From Hyphomicrobiales bacterium (lineage in GTDB: Bacteria > Pseudomonadota > Alphaproteobacteria > Rhizobiales > Rhizobiaceae): a DNA stretch of 52,700 nt. This document shows, piece after piece, positions 16,283-24,808 of this stretch. A model generated the notes under the pieces. It worked only from the letters and a program-made list of their open reading frames with translations. It did no database searches and had not been told where the DNA came from. The position numbers and the translations under genes were made by a program. Location: assembly GCA_900470155.1 (NCBI GenBank), contig UBZT01000029.1, forward strand, positions 1 through 52,700, written 5' to 3'. Position 1 is the first letter of the stretch; every line of letters begins with the position of its first letter.

Positions 16283-17470
16283 TTAATGGAGCGCGTTGCG
16301 GCTGTTCCGCCATGCCGCAACCGCCATGAAGGACGAGCCGGCAAGCAGAGCTGCCGCTAAGGCAAAGGGGCTCCACCAACTCACAGCATCGAACAGAAGT
16401 CCCCCGATGGTTGCGCCAAGTGTGATGGCGAGCTGGATCACTGCGACCTGCAGACCTCCGCCAGCTTCCGCATCATCGGGCAGGGTCCGGCTCAACCACG
16501 TGCCCCAGCCCACCGGCGCGGCTGTGGCGAAGAATCCCCAGGCGACGAGCAATACGGCCACCGCACTCGGTAGCGCACCCAGGATGATGAGACCCACGGC
16601 GATGATCGCCATGATGAGAGGGATAGCGGCCAGCAAGCTGAAGAGCCGCGGGCCGAGCAGCCGCGAGATCAGGTAGGTGCCGGCGACCCCGGCAAGGCCC
16701 ATCAGCAGCAGGTTGAGCGAGAGGATCGTGATGGAGACCTGTGTCACCGTTTCCAGGAAGGGCCGCAGATAGGTGAACAGTGCAAACTGTCCCATGAACA
16801 GCAGCAGGATCGAGGTCATGCCGAGCGCCACTTGCGGGCGGGCAAGCAGCCTGAGCAGGCCGCTACGTTCCCGATTGCGCGGGGGGAGGGGTGGGAGGCT
16901 TATCCACTGCCATACGAGCGCCAGAAGGCCGAGAGGTACAACGAGAAGGAACGCGCCCCGCCACCCTACATAGGCGCCGAGGAAGCTGCCGAGTGGGGCG
17001 GCGATAGTGGCTGCAATCGCATTGCCCGCATTGAGCATCGCCAGGCCTTTAGGTACGTCTTGTTCCGAGACGAGCCGCATGACGATGGAGGTTGACATCG
17101 ACCAGAAGCCTCCGATCGCGACACCGAGCAACGCCCGGCCTGCCATCAGCACGGGATAGGTCGGTGCGGACGCGACCATCAGACCGGAGATAATCAGAAT
17201 CATCGTGAAGCCTGTAACGACAAGCTTGCGGTCGATGCGACGGGTCAAGTCTGCAACGAAGAGGCTGGTCAACACAGCAAATAGCCCGGAGATCGAAATG
17301 GCCTGACCGGTCTGGCCTTCGGTGATCCCGAGGTCCGATGCGATCGGCGACAGGAGGCTGACGGGCATGAACTCCGATGCGATCAGCACCGACACGCACA
17401 GCGCCATGGAAATCACCGCGCCCCACTGAGCGCGGCTGTGCGCAATTTTGCTTTTGTAAGTCGCATCCAT
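16283..17470 (-). CDS. MFS efflux transporter (AraJ/NepI-like)
   Basis: The 395-residue membrane protein has about twelve hydrophobic segments. Signs of the drug/sugar efflux branch of the major facilitator superfamily are EFMPVSLLSPIASDLGITEG in the first segment, DLTRRIDRK in loop 2-3, GRALLGVAIGGFWSM in segment 4 and NAGNAIAATIAAPLGSFLG in segment 5. It probably exports a small molecule. It is the first gene of a run through SDR, cyclophilin-like, P460 and DUF4405 genes, with LysR box site 4 located 95 bases upstream. Confidence 0.9.
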   Translation of the reverse strand: MDATYKSKIAHSRAQWGAVISMALCVSVLIASEFMPVSLLSPIASDLGITEGQTGQAISISGLFAVLTSLFVADLTRRIDRKLVVTGFTMILIISGLMVASAPTYPVLMAGRALLGVAIGGFWSMSTSIVMRLVSEQDVPKGLAMLNAGNAIAATIAAPLGSFLGAYVGWRGAFLLVVPLGLLALVWQWISLPPLPPRNRERSGLLRLLARPQVALGMTSILLLFMGQFALFTYLRPFLETVTQVSITILSLNLLLMGLAGVAGTYLISRLLGPRLFSLLAAIPLIMAIIAVGLIILGALPSAVAVLLVAWGFFATAAPVGWGTWLSRTLPDDAEAGGGLQVAVIQLAITLGATIGGLLFDAVSWWSPFALAAALLAGSSFMAVAAWRNSRNALH

Positions 17471-17864
17471 GGCACATCCTTTCGATCGCCGGGAGAAACG
17501 AGCGCCGGCGTCATCATGTCCTCAAGATAGATTGGAATGGTTTTTGGGATTAGCTGGGCCAATCCACTTGCACTTATCGATTTGAAGCATCAATCGGTTT
17601 GGCGGGCGATTGTTCGGCCGTGCGCAGGTCCATGCAGCCAGCATCATAGATCATAAGACTGCCATCTCGCCGGGGCCGAGCCAATTAGGTCCGAATTCCT
17701 CCAGGCATCCCAATTCCGCATTCAGGCAGTCATTTATGGTGTGGGTCAATAAATCTAAGTGACCGGAGACGGCTAAAGCCTATCAAAGGCGCTTGGTAGA
17801 TTGTTTCGCGTAGCAGTCTTGCACTGTCTTGCCCGCCCCGAAGAACCGATCGAAGGACGACAGC
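17471..17864. other. Divergent regulatory region of about 390 bases
   Basis: It separates the MFS gene from the molybdenum hydroxylase genes and contains LysR box site 4 (17565-17594). I see no open frame that resembles a protein. Confidence 0.45.
17565..17594 (+). promoter_or_regulatory. LysR-type regulon box, site 4
   Basis: CACTTGCACTTATCGATTTG then AAGCATCAAT, identical to site 2 at 24 of 30 positions. It lies 95 bases before the MFS start and about 270 bases before the molybdenum hydroxylase operon, so it could serve either, though the distance fits the MFS unit. Confidence 0.55.
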
Positions 17865-18311
17865 ATGGAACTCACCATCAACGGAACACCGCAGCAGGTG
17901 GATGTCGAAGCCGATACTCCCTTGCTATGGGTGCTGCGCGACACGCTCGGGATGACCGGCACCAAATATGGTTGCGGTCTGGCGCAATGCGGCGCCTGCA
18001 CGGTGCTCGTTGACGGGCAGCCGACCCGCTCTTGCGTCACGACGATCGATACGGTGGTCGGCACGCAGATCACCACGATTGAGGCAATCACCGAGGATCC
18101 GGTCGGCCAAAAGGTGGTCGAGGCCTGGGTAGCCAATCAGGTGCCGCAATGCGGCTACTGTCAGTCCGGCCAGGTCATGGCCGCAACCGCGCTTCTCAAA
18201 GAGACGCCTCAGCCAACCGATGAAGACATTGCGGCTGCCATGGTCAATCTCTGTCGCTGTGGAACCTACAACGCGATCGCTGCCGCCGTGCGCGAAGCGG
18301 CCCAGGCTTGA
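17865..18311 (+). CDS. (2Fe-2S) subunit of a molybdenum hydroxylase (IorA-like)
   Basis: The 148-residue iron-sulfur subunit of a xanthine-oxidase-family enzyme passes electrons from the molybdenum subunit. It has the plant-type ferredoxin motif CGLAQCGACTVLVDG with a distal Cys in TRSC, and the second cluster motif QCGYCQSGQVM with CRCGTYNAI. ATG at 17865 follows GAAGGA; the longer frame to 17829 adds residues with no homology pattern. The next gene starts 14 bases downstream. The size and lack of a FAD subunit fit isoquinoline 1-oxidoreductase or related aldehyde oxidases. Confidence 0.93.
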   Translation: MELTINGTPQQVDVEADTPLLWVLRDTLGMTGTKYGCGLAQCGACTVLVDGQPTRSCVTTIDTVVGTQITTIEAITEDPVGQKVVEAWVANQVPQCGYCQSGQVMAATALLKETPQPTDEDIAAAMVNLCRCGTYNAIAAAVREAAQA

Positions 18312-18325
18312 TTGGAGGGATCACA

Positions 18326-20569
18326 ATGAACCAGATTCAGATCGATACGGACGCCAACACAGCCGCCGATGACAAGCCCTTCAAGATCTCGCGTCGTGGC
18401 TTCCTCGGCAGCGTCGCGGGGGCGCTCGTTCTCGGCGTCACTGTCCCCGGTGCGAGCCGCCCGGCACTGGCTCAGGCCGCCGCTACCGTTGCTCCGGGGA
18501 CCCGCATCCCGGCCTTCATCGAGATCCGGCCCGACAGCACGGTCTTCTTCCGTAGCGCCTTCATCGAGGGCGGCCAAGGCATCTTCACAGCAATGGCCCA
18601 GATCGTCGGCGAAGAACTCGATGTCGACCCAGCCAATTTTGTTGTCGAGGCAGCACCTCCCGGCCCGGACTACAGCCTGATCGGCGGCTTCCGCTTCACC
18701 GGCGGCAGCATGTCGGTCCGCTCAAGCTACGACCTCATGCGCAAGCTTGGCGCGTCTGCGCGCAGCATGCTCCTGCAGGCCGCAGCAGAGCGACTGTCGG
18801 TTCCTGTTGCAGAGCTTTCGACCGAGCCAGGTCGTGTGCTGCATGTAGCGTCTGGCCAGAGCCTTGCCTATGGTGAGATCGCAGAAGCCGCCGCAGGCCT
18901 CCCTGTTCCGGAAACGGTAACATTGCGCGAATCCAAGGACTTCCGCTGGATCGGAAAGCCGGTAGAACGGCTGGACATCAGCGCGAAGGCCACAGGCAAG
19001 GCCCAGTATGCGATCGACACCAAGGTCGACGGCATGCTCTACGCGGCCGTGCAGCACAGCCCGCGGCTGGGCCAGGAGCCCGGCGCTCTTGCGAACGAGA
19101 CCGAGATCAAGGCGCGCATGGGCGTGCATTCAGTGCACACGCTTCCTGGAGCCGTGGCCGTGGTCGCCGACAGTTGGTGGCGTGCGCGCATGGCTGTCGA
19201 AGCTCTGCAAGTCTCGTGGAATGAAGCCGCATCCGGGACAGCGCACGCGATGCCCGCTGATTTCTCCAGCACGGGCCATATGGAAAAGTTGAAGGCGACG
19301 ACCGGTGACGGCGTGACCTTCGAGGAAGAAGGGGATGCCGCTGCCGCGCTTTCATCGGCCGCGAAGGTTGTTGAAGCGACCTATGACGCGCCCCACCTCG
19401 CCCACGGCCAGTTGGAGCCGCCATCCGCCGTCGCCCGCTGGAACGATGACGGGACGCTCGAACTTTGGATACCCAACCAGGCGCCGGAAATGTTCCAGGG
19501 CGATGCCGCCAAGGTCGCCGGCATTGCGCCGGAGAAGGTGATCATCCATTCGCCGATGCTGGGTGGCTTCTTCGGTCGTCACTTCCTCTACCAGAGCGCC
19601 AATCCCTATCCGCAGGCCATCCTGCTATCAAAGGCGGTCGGGCGACCGATCAAGCTCGTCTGGAGCCGTGAGGAGGAGTTCCTGCGCGACACCCTGCGTC
19701 CGATGGCGGCGGTCCGCTTCCGCGCAGGGCTCGACCAGGACGGCAATCCGACGGCGTTCTCGGCGGTGGCCGTGGGCGAAGGTGCGACGGGACGCTGGTA
19801 TGGCCGCCAGCCCGACAAGGTCGACAGTTCGTCGGTCGAGGGCATCGCCGGCAAGCTCTACGCGATCCCCAACAAGCGCATCGCCCATATCCACGTCGAC
19901 GATCCCACCATCATCGGCTTCTGGCGGTCAGTCGGCCATTCGATGAACGACTTCTTCTCGGAGACCTTCTTCGACGAAATGGCCGATGCCGGATCCAAAG
20001 ACCCCTATGAACTCCGCCTTCAACTCTTGAAGAACAGCCCGCGCCATCATACGCTCCTGCAGGCGGTGGCTGAGCTTTCCGGCAGCTGGAAGCGGGGTCC
20101 CTTTGCGGCAGAGGATGGAACCCGTCGCGCCCGGGGTGTCGCCATGGCGTCTCCCTTCGGAAGCGAAGTGGCGACGATCGCGGAAGTTTCGCTCTCGGAT
20201 GGCCAAGTCGTGGTGCATGACGTCTGGGTCGCCATCGACCCTGGCACCGTGGTCAATCCGCGGGTGATCGAGCATCAGGTCAATTCGGCAGTCGCGCTCG
20301 GCGTGTCCTCGGCGCTCCTGGAAGAAGTCGTCTATGTCGAAGGTCTTCCCCAGGCCCGCAACTATGACGGTTATCAGATTCTCACCCCGGACCGCATGCC
20401 GAGAGTCCATGTCCGCATCATCGAGAGCGGTGCACCCATTGGGGGCATCGGGGAACCCGGCCTGCCGGGCGTACCCCCCGCGATCGCCAATGCTGTCGCC
20501 GTCCTTGCCACGGAACGACCGCACAGCCTGCCGCTGTCGAAGGCGACATTCCAGGAGAAGCAGGCATGA
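18326..20569 (+). CDS. Molybdopterin-binding subunit of a molybdenum hydroxylase (IorB-like), Tat-exported
   Basis: The 747-residue large subunit has a twin-arginine signal (SRRGFLGSVAGALVLGVTVP, residues about 22-41) not cleaved far from ALAQAA, so the enzyme acts in the periplasm. Molybdopterin-site marks include GGSMSVRSSYDLMR, GGFFGRHFLYQSANPYPQ, FWRSVGHSMNDFF and the catalytic Glu in GGIGEPGLPGVPPA near the C-terminus. TTGGAGGGATC precedes ATG at 18326. It is flanked by the iron-sulfur subunit and a cytochrome c, giving a complete periplasmic electron chain. The substrate (N-heterocycle or aldehyde) is unknown. Confidence 0.93.
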   Translation: MNQIQIDTDANTAADDKPFKISRRGFLGSVAGALVLGVTVPGASRPALAQAAATVAPGTRIPAFIEIRPDSTVFFRSAFIEGGQGIFTAMAQIVGEELDVDPANFVVEAAPPGPDYSLIGGFRFTGGSMSVRSSYDLMRKLGASARSMLLQAAAERLSVPVAELSTEPGRVLHVASGQSLAYGEIAEAAAGLPVPETVTLRESKDFRWIGKPVERLDISAKATGKAQYAIDTKVDGMLYAAVQHSPRLGQEPGALANETEIKARMGVHSVHTLPGAVAVVADSWWRARMAVEALQVSWNEAASGTAHAMPADFSSTGHMEKLKATTGDGVTFEEEGDAAAALSSAAKVVEATYDAPHLAHGQLEPPSAVARWNDDGTLELWIPNQAPEMFQGDAAKVAGIAPEKVIIHSPMLGGFFGRHFLYQSANPYPQAILLSKAVGRPIKLVWSREEEFLRDTLRPMAAVRFRAGLDQDGNPTAFSAVAVGEGATGRWYGRQPDKVDSSSVEGIAGKLYAIPNKRIAHIHVDDPTIIGFWRSVGHSMNDFFSETFFDEMADAGSKDPYELRLQLLKNSPRHHTLLQAVAELSGSWKRGPFAAEDGTRRARGVAMASPFGSEVATIAEVSLSDGQVVVHDVWVAIDPGTVVNPRVIEHQVNSAVALGVSSALLEEVVYVEGLPQARNYDGYQILTPDRMPRVHVRIIESGAPIGGIGEPGLPGVPPAIANAVAVLATERPHSLPLSKATFQEKQA

Positions 20570-20937
20570 TGAGCACTTTGAAGCAGATCTCAGCCGCGGC
20601 GATCGCCACCGTCCTGCTGGTGCTCCAGGCTCATGCCCAGGATGCGGCTGACGGACAGAGGTTGTTCCAGCAGCGCTGCGGCGCCTGTCACCAGGTCGAC
20701 AGCACGCGCAACGGCGTCGGACCCCATCTGCAAGGCGTGATCGGCAGAACCGCCGGGGGGGTGGAAAGCTTCCGCTATTCGCCTGCCATGCAGGGGTCGG
20801 GTATCAACTGGGATGCGGCCCAGCTCGATATCTTCCTTACCAATCCGGCCGGGTTGGTAAGGGGAACGCGGATGACACAGCGCTTCGCCAAAGCCGACGA
20901 ACGCAAGGCAATCATCGAATTCCTCGCCACGCGCTGA
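20566..20937 (+). CDS. Exported class I cytochrome c, electron acceptor of the hydroxylase
   Basis: The 123-residue protein has a signal peptide (to about residue 24, LQAHAQ), one heme c site CGACHQ near residue 38 and an axial Met in GTRMTQRF near residue 104. The intervening GVGPHLQGVIGR and YSPAMQ segments are typical of small soluble cytochromes c. ATGA overlap with the stop of the large subunit gene shows coupling. It most likely takes electrons from the IorAB-like enzyme to the respiratory chain. Confidence 0.92.
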   Translation: MMSTLKQISAAAIATVLLVLQAHAQDAADGQRLFQQRCGACHQVDSTRNGVGPHLQGVIGRTAGGVESFRYSPAMQGSGINWDAAQLDIFLTNPAGLVRGTRMTQRFAKADERKAIIEFLATR

Positions 20938-21384
20938 ACGGCTCGTGAACTGTGTCACGGGACCCACACTATTCGGTCAATCGTCTTGGAACCGATATTC
21001 TTCCCCGCCTGGCCACTGGCTCTAGTCCTTCCAAGTACAGCTTCTAAATCCGGCATCCGGACGAACAAAAAAGGTGTTCCTGATTTTGGGAAGCCTGAGC
21101 CGGAGAGAAATTAGGACAGCAGGGTCCTTGGTTCGATTCCTTTCAAGGCGTAGGAGCATTGTTCAGTCAATTCCACCCAGCGCGAGCCCGCACCGACTGG
21201 GGTGGTTGACGCTGGCGCTATCAGAGTGCCTCTGCCAATGCCCCACAAGCAGCAGCAATGTCCGCCAGGATGCCGGTCGACGACCTTCTCACATTCGTCT
21301 TCCGCAACTATGACGTAAAGACCGGGCCGGCCCGCGGACAGGCCGGCAGTTGGCTGTATCGCGCCGTCTCAAATGACTACGTTT
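20938..21384. other. Gene-free stretch of about 450 bases
   Basis: This lies between two units that converge here. It holds repeat copy C (21130-21150). Several short frames exist, including one from about 21270 that reads MPVDDLLTFVFRNYDV, but none is recognised and none has a good ribosome site. Confidence 0.35.
21130..21150 (+). repeat. Dispersed repeat, copy C (closest to consensus)
   Basis: GGTTCGATTCC then TTTCAAGGCG, in gene-free DNA. The flanking CCTTG (21127-21131) can pair with CAAGG (21144-21148) to form a small hairpin. Confidence 0.5.
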
Positions 21385-21996
21385 TCAATAGCCGATGGTG
21401 AAACGCTGCTTCAGATGCATCGGCTTTTCGATTTCATCGACCAGCGCAACGGCGTAATCTTCGAAGGAGATGCTACTGCCCTCGTCGTTGGCCAGCAGCG
21501 TATCCTTGCCGAGCCTAAATTTACCAGTGCGCCGGCCGGGCACGAACATGGCCGAGGGTGATAGGAAGGTCCAGTCGAGGTCTTCGACATTGCGCAGCTT
21601 GTCGAGGAACATCCCGCCCTTTGTGGCTTCTTCCTTGTACATGGCCGGGAATTCCGGTGTGCTGACGAGCGTGACGCCGGGCGCAACCTCAAGGCTACCG
21701 GCGCCGCCGACAACGAGATATCGCTTGACGCCGGACGCCCGGACGGCCGCGATCAGAAGATCGGGGTCGCTGTCGGTAAAATGTACAGAGCTGATAACTG
21801 CATCATGTCCGCGCAGAAGATCCGTCAGACCATCCTTGTCGGAGACGTCGCCGGTTACGGCGGTGACGCTGGGGAGGGACGCGATTCTTTCGGCATGGCG
21901 TGCGATGGCCGTAACGCTGTGGCCGCGATCCGCGAGTTCTTTCAGAATGCGCGACCCGGCATTACCGGACGCGCCAATGAGAGCGATTGTTGCCAT
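21385..21996 (-). CDS. NAD(P)-binding NmrA/SDR-like protein
   Basis: The 203-residue Rossmann protein begins MATIALIGASGNAGSRILKE, where GASGNAG is the nucleotide-binding loop of atypical SDR/NmrA proteins. Further marks are TGDVSDKDGL, HDAVISSV, YLVVGGAGSL and the C-terminal EDYAVALVDEIE. Members act as flavin or quinone reductases or redox sensors. ATG at 21996 follows GAAAGGA; a longer frame to 22032 is less likely. It lies 42 bases after the metallo-beta-lactamase-fold gene on the same strand. Confidence 0.88.
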   Translation of the reverse strand: MATIALIGASGNAGSRILKELADRGHSVTAIARHAERIASLPSVTAVTGDVSDKDGLTDLLRGHDAVISSVHFTDSDPDLLIAAVRASGVKRYLVVGGAGSLEVAPGVTLVSTPEFPAMYKEEATKGGMFLDKLRNVEDLDWTFLSPSAMFVPGRRTGKFRLGKDTLLANDEGSSISFEDYAVALVDEIEKPMHLKQRFTIGY

Positions 21997-22038
21997 ATTA
22001 AAAATCCTTTCAATGTGTTGGCGAGGCTTCACGGGCTA

Positions 22039-22935
22039 TCAGCCCCACTTCATCTCGCCTTTTGCGACCTTGGCGCCCAGTTCCAGCGAGGAAATGTCGG
22101 CGAGGTCAGGATAGAGGGCCTGCATGGCGGCAATCAGCTGTGCACTGTCCTTGGTGCTGGCCATTTCCTTCTCGAAGGCAATTAGATAGTCGCGGGTAAA
22201 CTTGACCGCCTCAAGACCCTGCGCAGCGCCCTCGACTTGATGACCGGGAACCACGATCTTCGGCGCACGGGCGATGATGCCATCGAGTGCCTTGATCCAT
22301 GCTTCGCGCAGCTCAGCCGTTGCGGTGTCCGCGACCCAGACATGGTTGCCGGAATCGACGAGAACGCCACCGAACACGGCTTCGAGCGACGGGACGTAGA
22401 GGTAGCGCCGGTCGTGCATGTCCGGGACCTCAACGATTTCGATGGCGTTGCCTTCCAGGTCGAGCGATGTGGCGTCCGATGCCTGTGGAATTACCACGTC
22501 AGAGAGGGTTTGCGGACCGTTCTCTTTCAACTGTGGACCCCAGACAGCCAGCTTTGCCTCAACATTACCCTTGATCGTCTCGACCGTGCCGGCCTTGGCA
22601 ATGACCTTTGCTTCGGGGAAAGCCTCCACCACCGGACGAAGCCCGAAATAATAGTCCGGGTCGTTGCAGCTCACATAGATCGTGGTGAGACGCTTTCCTG
22701 TGTCCTTGATCGCGTCCGCAAGGGCTTTGCCATCGGAAATCGTAAAGCCGCCATCAATCAGGATCGCATCCGTTTGTCCGCTGAGTAGCACCGGCGTGCG
22801 CCGAAAGCCTGCTTCATTCGCCTGGAAAAATGTCCAAGATAGCGGGTTGCCAGCTGCAGAAGCAAAGTTCAGCGGCAACGTGGCCGTGATGCCGACTGAT
22901 GCGGCGAGCTTGAGAGTATCGCGACGGGTAATCAT
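22039..22935 (-). CDS. Tat-exported metallo-beta-lactamase-fold protein lacking the metal histidines
   Basis: The 298-residue protein has a twin-arginine start (MITRRDTLKLAASVGITATL) and a metallo-beta-lactamase fold: ILIDGGFTISDGKALADAI, TTIYVS, then the place of the H-x-H-x-D-H metal motif, which here reads C-N-D-P-D-Y (residues 90-95). Only the Asp is kept. A later His in VPGHQVEG remains. The protein may bind another metal, use a different site, or have lost catalysis. It shares a divergent promoter with a LysR gene and comes before the NmrA-like gene. Confidence 0.86.
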   Translation of the reverse strand: MITRRDTLKLAASVGITATLPLNFASAAGNPLSWTFFQANEAGFRRTPVLLSGQTDAILIDGGFTISDGKALADAIKDTGKRLTTIYVSCNDPDYYFGLRPVVEAFPEAKVIAKAGTVETIKGNVEAKLAVWGPQLKENGPQTLSDVVIPQASDATSLDLEGNAIEIVEVPDMHDRRYLYVPSLEAVFGGVLVDSGNHVWVADTATAELREAWIKALDGIIARAPKIVVPGHQVEGAAQGLEAVKFTRDYLIAFEKEMASTKDSAQLIAAMQALYPDLADISSLELGAKVAKGEMKWG

Positions 22936-23005
22936 GGCTTGGTTCCTCGGTTGAATGTCTGTCGCCCTTTATCTCAGATCTTGAAAAGGCAATAAATATC
23001 GGCCA

Positions 23006-23024
23006 ATCGTACAGACTGTATGAT
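23006..23024. promoter_or_regulatory. Palindrome between LysR and metallo-beta-lactamase-fold genes
   Basis: ATCGTACAGACTGTATGAT is an inverted repeat with one mismatch per arm (TACA-GAC-TGTA core). It lies 16 bases before the LysR start and 71 before the divergent gene, where a LysR-type operator is expected. Confidence 0.45.
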
Positions 23025-23039
23025 CTGGTGAGACAAAGT

Positions 23040-23981
23040 ATGGGCGATTTTCTCAATCTCAACCGGCTGGCCTTCTTTACGGCCACCATCGAGGCCGGCT
23101 CTTTCACCGCAGCGGCCGACCGGCTGGGCGTGGCCAAGGCCGTTGTCAGCCACCAGGTTGCCAGGCTGGAGGCTGAGCTGGGCGTCACTTTGCTGATGCG
23201 CACCACCCGACGTCTTCATGCGACGGAGGAGGGGAGACTGTTTTACGAGCGCTGTGCGCTGATCCTGCGGCAGGCGGAACAAGCCTATGGAGAAGTCTCA
23301 TCCCAAAGCGCCGAGCCTGCGGGAACACTGAGCCTCACTGCCCCGCTCGACTATGGTGTGACAGTGGTCGTGCCGACCATTGCAGCTTATCTCAAGGCCT
23401 ATCCGCAAATGCGTGTGGATGTCATTTTCGACGACTGCGTCAGCGATCTTGTTGGGGAGGGGATCGATCTTTCCATTCGCGTCGGCTGGTTGAAGGATTC
23501 CAGCCATCAGGCGCGACGGCTGGGTTCGTTCGAACAGGTGGTCGTGGCAACGCCAGAGATTGCGGCTCGTCTGGTGGATGGTGCCAGCCCTGCCGAGGCC
23601 GCGGACCTTCCATGGATCGCCAATCGTGTGCTGAAAAATGCCTTGCGCTGGACGTTTTCGCATCGATCTTTAGAAATGGTGACAGTGGACATGCAGTCAG
23701 TCATGACGACGGACAAGACGCCTTCCGCTTATGCCTGCATGTTGGCGGGGATCGGCGTCTCGGTCTTCCCCGACTACATGGTGGAAGCCGATCTGAAGGT
23801 GGGAAGGATCGTGCAACTTTTCCCGGACTGGTCTTTACCGACAGGCGGTATCCATGCGGTCTTTCCGCCTGCCCGGTTTCAACCGGCCAAGGTCAGATCC
23901 TTTGTCGACATGCTGGTGGTGGCAGAACGCAGGCGCCAGAGCAGGATCACGGTGGCCGGTTCCGCCGTGAATGCTCAGTAA
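23040..23981 (+). CDS. LysR-family transcriptional regulator
   Basis: This regulator of 313 residues (317 if GTG at 23028 is used) has the N-terminal winged helix LNRLAFFTATIEAGSFTAAA then LGVAKAVVSHQVARLEAELG, and a substrate-binding domain with GEGIDLSIRVGWLKDSSHQA. The pattern resembles the regulators of quinone- or aldehyde-responsive genes (CrgA-type), but this is loose. It is divergent from the metallo-beta-lactamase-fold/NmrA pair, its likely target. It converges with hpaI and overlaps its end by 7 bases. Confidence 0.9.
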   Translation: MGDFLNLNRLAFFTATIEAGSFTAAADRLGVAKAVVSHQVARLEAELGVTLLMRTTRRLHATEEGRLFYERCALILRQAEQAYGEVSSQSAEPAGTLSLTAPLDYGVTVVVPTIAAYLKAYPQMRVDVIFDDCVSDLVGEGIDLSIRVGWLKDSSHQARRLGSFEQVVVATPEIAARLVDGASPAEAADLPWIANRVLKNALRWTFSHRSLEMVTVDMQSVMTTDKTPSAYACMLAGIGVSVFPDYMVEADLKVGRIVQLFPDWSLPTGGIHAVFPPARFQPAKVRSFVDMLVVAERRRQSRITVAGSAVNAQ

Positions 23982-24787
23982 ACACTCGCCGTGCCGGGGC
24001 GCTCGGTTTCCGCCGCATTGAAGTTTCGGAAATCGGCAAGCAGGCGTGTCGTGGCGTTGGCGAGCAGCGTCACATCGTTTCCAATGGCGACGAAGGTTGC
24101 ACCGAGTTCGAGATAGCGCTTCGCAAGGACCAAATCGGCCATCAGGATACCAGCAGCCTTTCCATGCGATTGGATCTTCAGAAGAGCTTTTTCCACCTCG
24201 GCCTGCACCTCCGGTGCGCCAGGTTTGCCGAGAAAGCCCATATCGGCGGCCAGATCGGCGGGGCCGATGAACACGCCATCGACGCCTTCGATCGATGCGA
24301 TGTCGTCGATGGCCGCGAGGCCGACGCGGCTTTCCACTTGTAGCAATAGGCAAATCTCGTCATTGGCCGTCTGGAGATAATCGGCAATGCGATTGAAGGC
24401 AGAGGCGCGCGCCAGGGCCGCGCCGACGCCGCGCACGCCATGCGGCGGGTAACGCACGGCCCTGACCATATCCTCCGCCTGCGCCTTGCTGTCGACCATG
24501 GGAATGAGCAGCGTTTGCGCGCCGATATCGAGCATCTGCTTTAGAATGAACGTTTCGCCAATCGGCGGGCGGATGACGGCATGGCTTGGCGAGCCCTTTA
24601 TCGCCTGCAATTGCGAGACGAGCAGGGGAATATCGTTCGGCGCATGCTCGGCATCGAGAAGCAGCCAGTCATAGCCAGCTCCGGCACAGATTTCGACCGT
24701 GTAGGGGTTTGCCAGCGCCTGCCAGAGGCCGATCTGGGCGCGGCCTTCTTTTAGGGCCTGTTTGAAGAGGTTTTTCGGCGCTGGCAT
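23975..24787 (-). CDS. hpaI: HpcH/HpaI-family aldolase (4-hydroxy-2-oxoheptanedioate aldolase)
   Basis: The 270-residue class II aldolase splits 4-hydroxy-2-oxoheptanedioate to pyruvate and succinate semialdehyde, the last step specific to homoprotocatechuate breakdown. It shows GLWQALANPYTVEICAGAG, DWLLLDAEHAPND (catalytic His), AVIRPP, the metal ligand Glu in LLLQVESRVGL and GPADLAADMGFLG. Length matches the family. It is the last gene of the hpa run, 21 bases after hpaH. SSADH in the same run takes the semialdehyde to succinate. Confidence 0.92.
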   Translation of the reverse strand: MPAPKNLFKQALKEGRAQIGLWQALANPYTVEICAGAGYDWLLLDAEHAPNDIPLLVSQLQAIKGSPSHAVIRPPIGETFILKQMLDIGAQTLLIPMVDSKAQAEDMVRAVRYPPHGVRGVGAALARASAFNRIADYLQTANDEICLLLQVESRVGLAAIDDIASIEGVDGVFIGPADLAADMGFLGKPGAPEVQAEVEKALLKIQSHGKAAGILMADLVLAKRYLELGATFVAIGNDVTLLANATTRLLADFRNFNAAETERPGTASVY

Positions 24788-24808
24788 GGCTGGTTCCTTC
24801 TCCTTACG

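Noticed and set aside
21130..21150. tRNA gene suggested by the GGTTCGATTCC T-loop
   Set aside because: No D-arm, anticodon arm or acceptor partner can be drawn around this or any other copy of the repeat.
23028..23039. GTG start of the second LysR gene
   Set aside because: It adds only four residues, and GGTGAG lies well placed for ATG at 23040. The choice is not certain.
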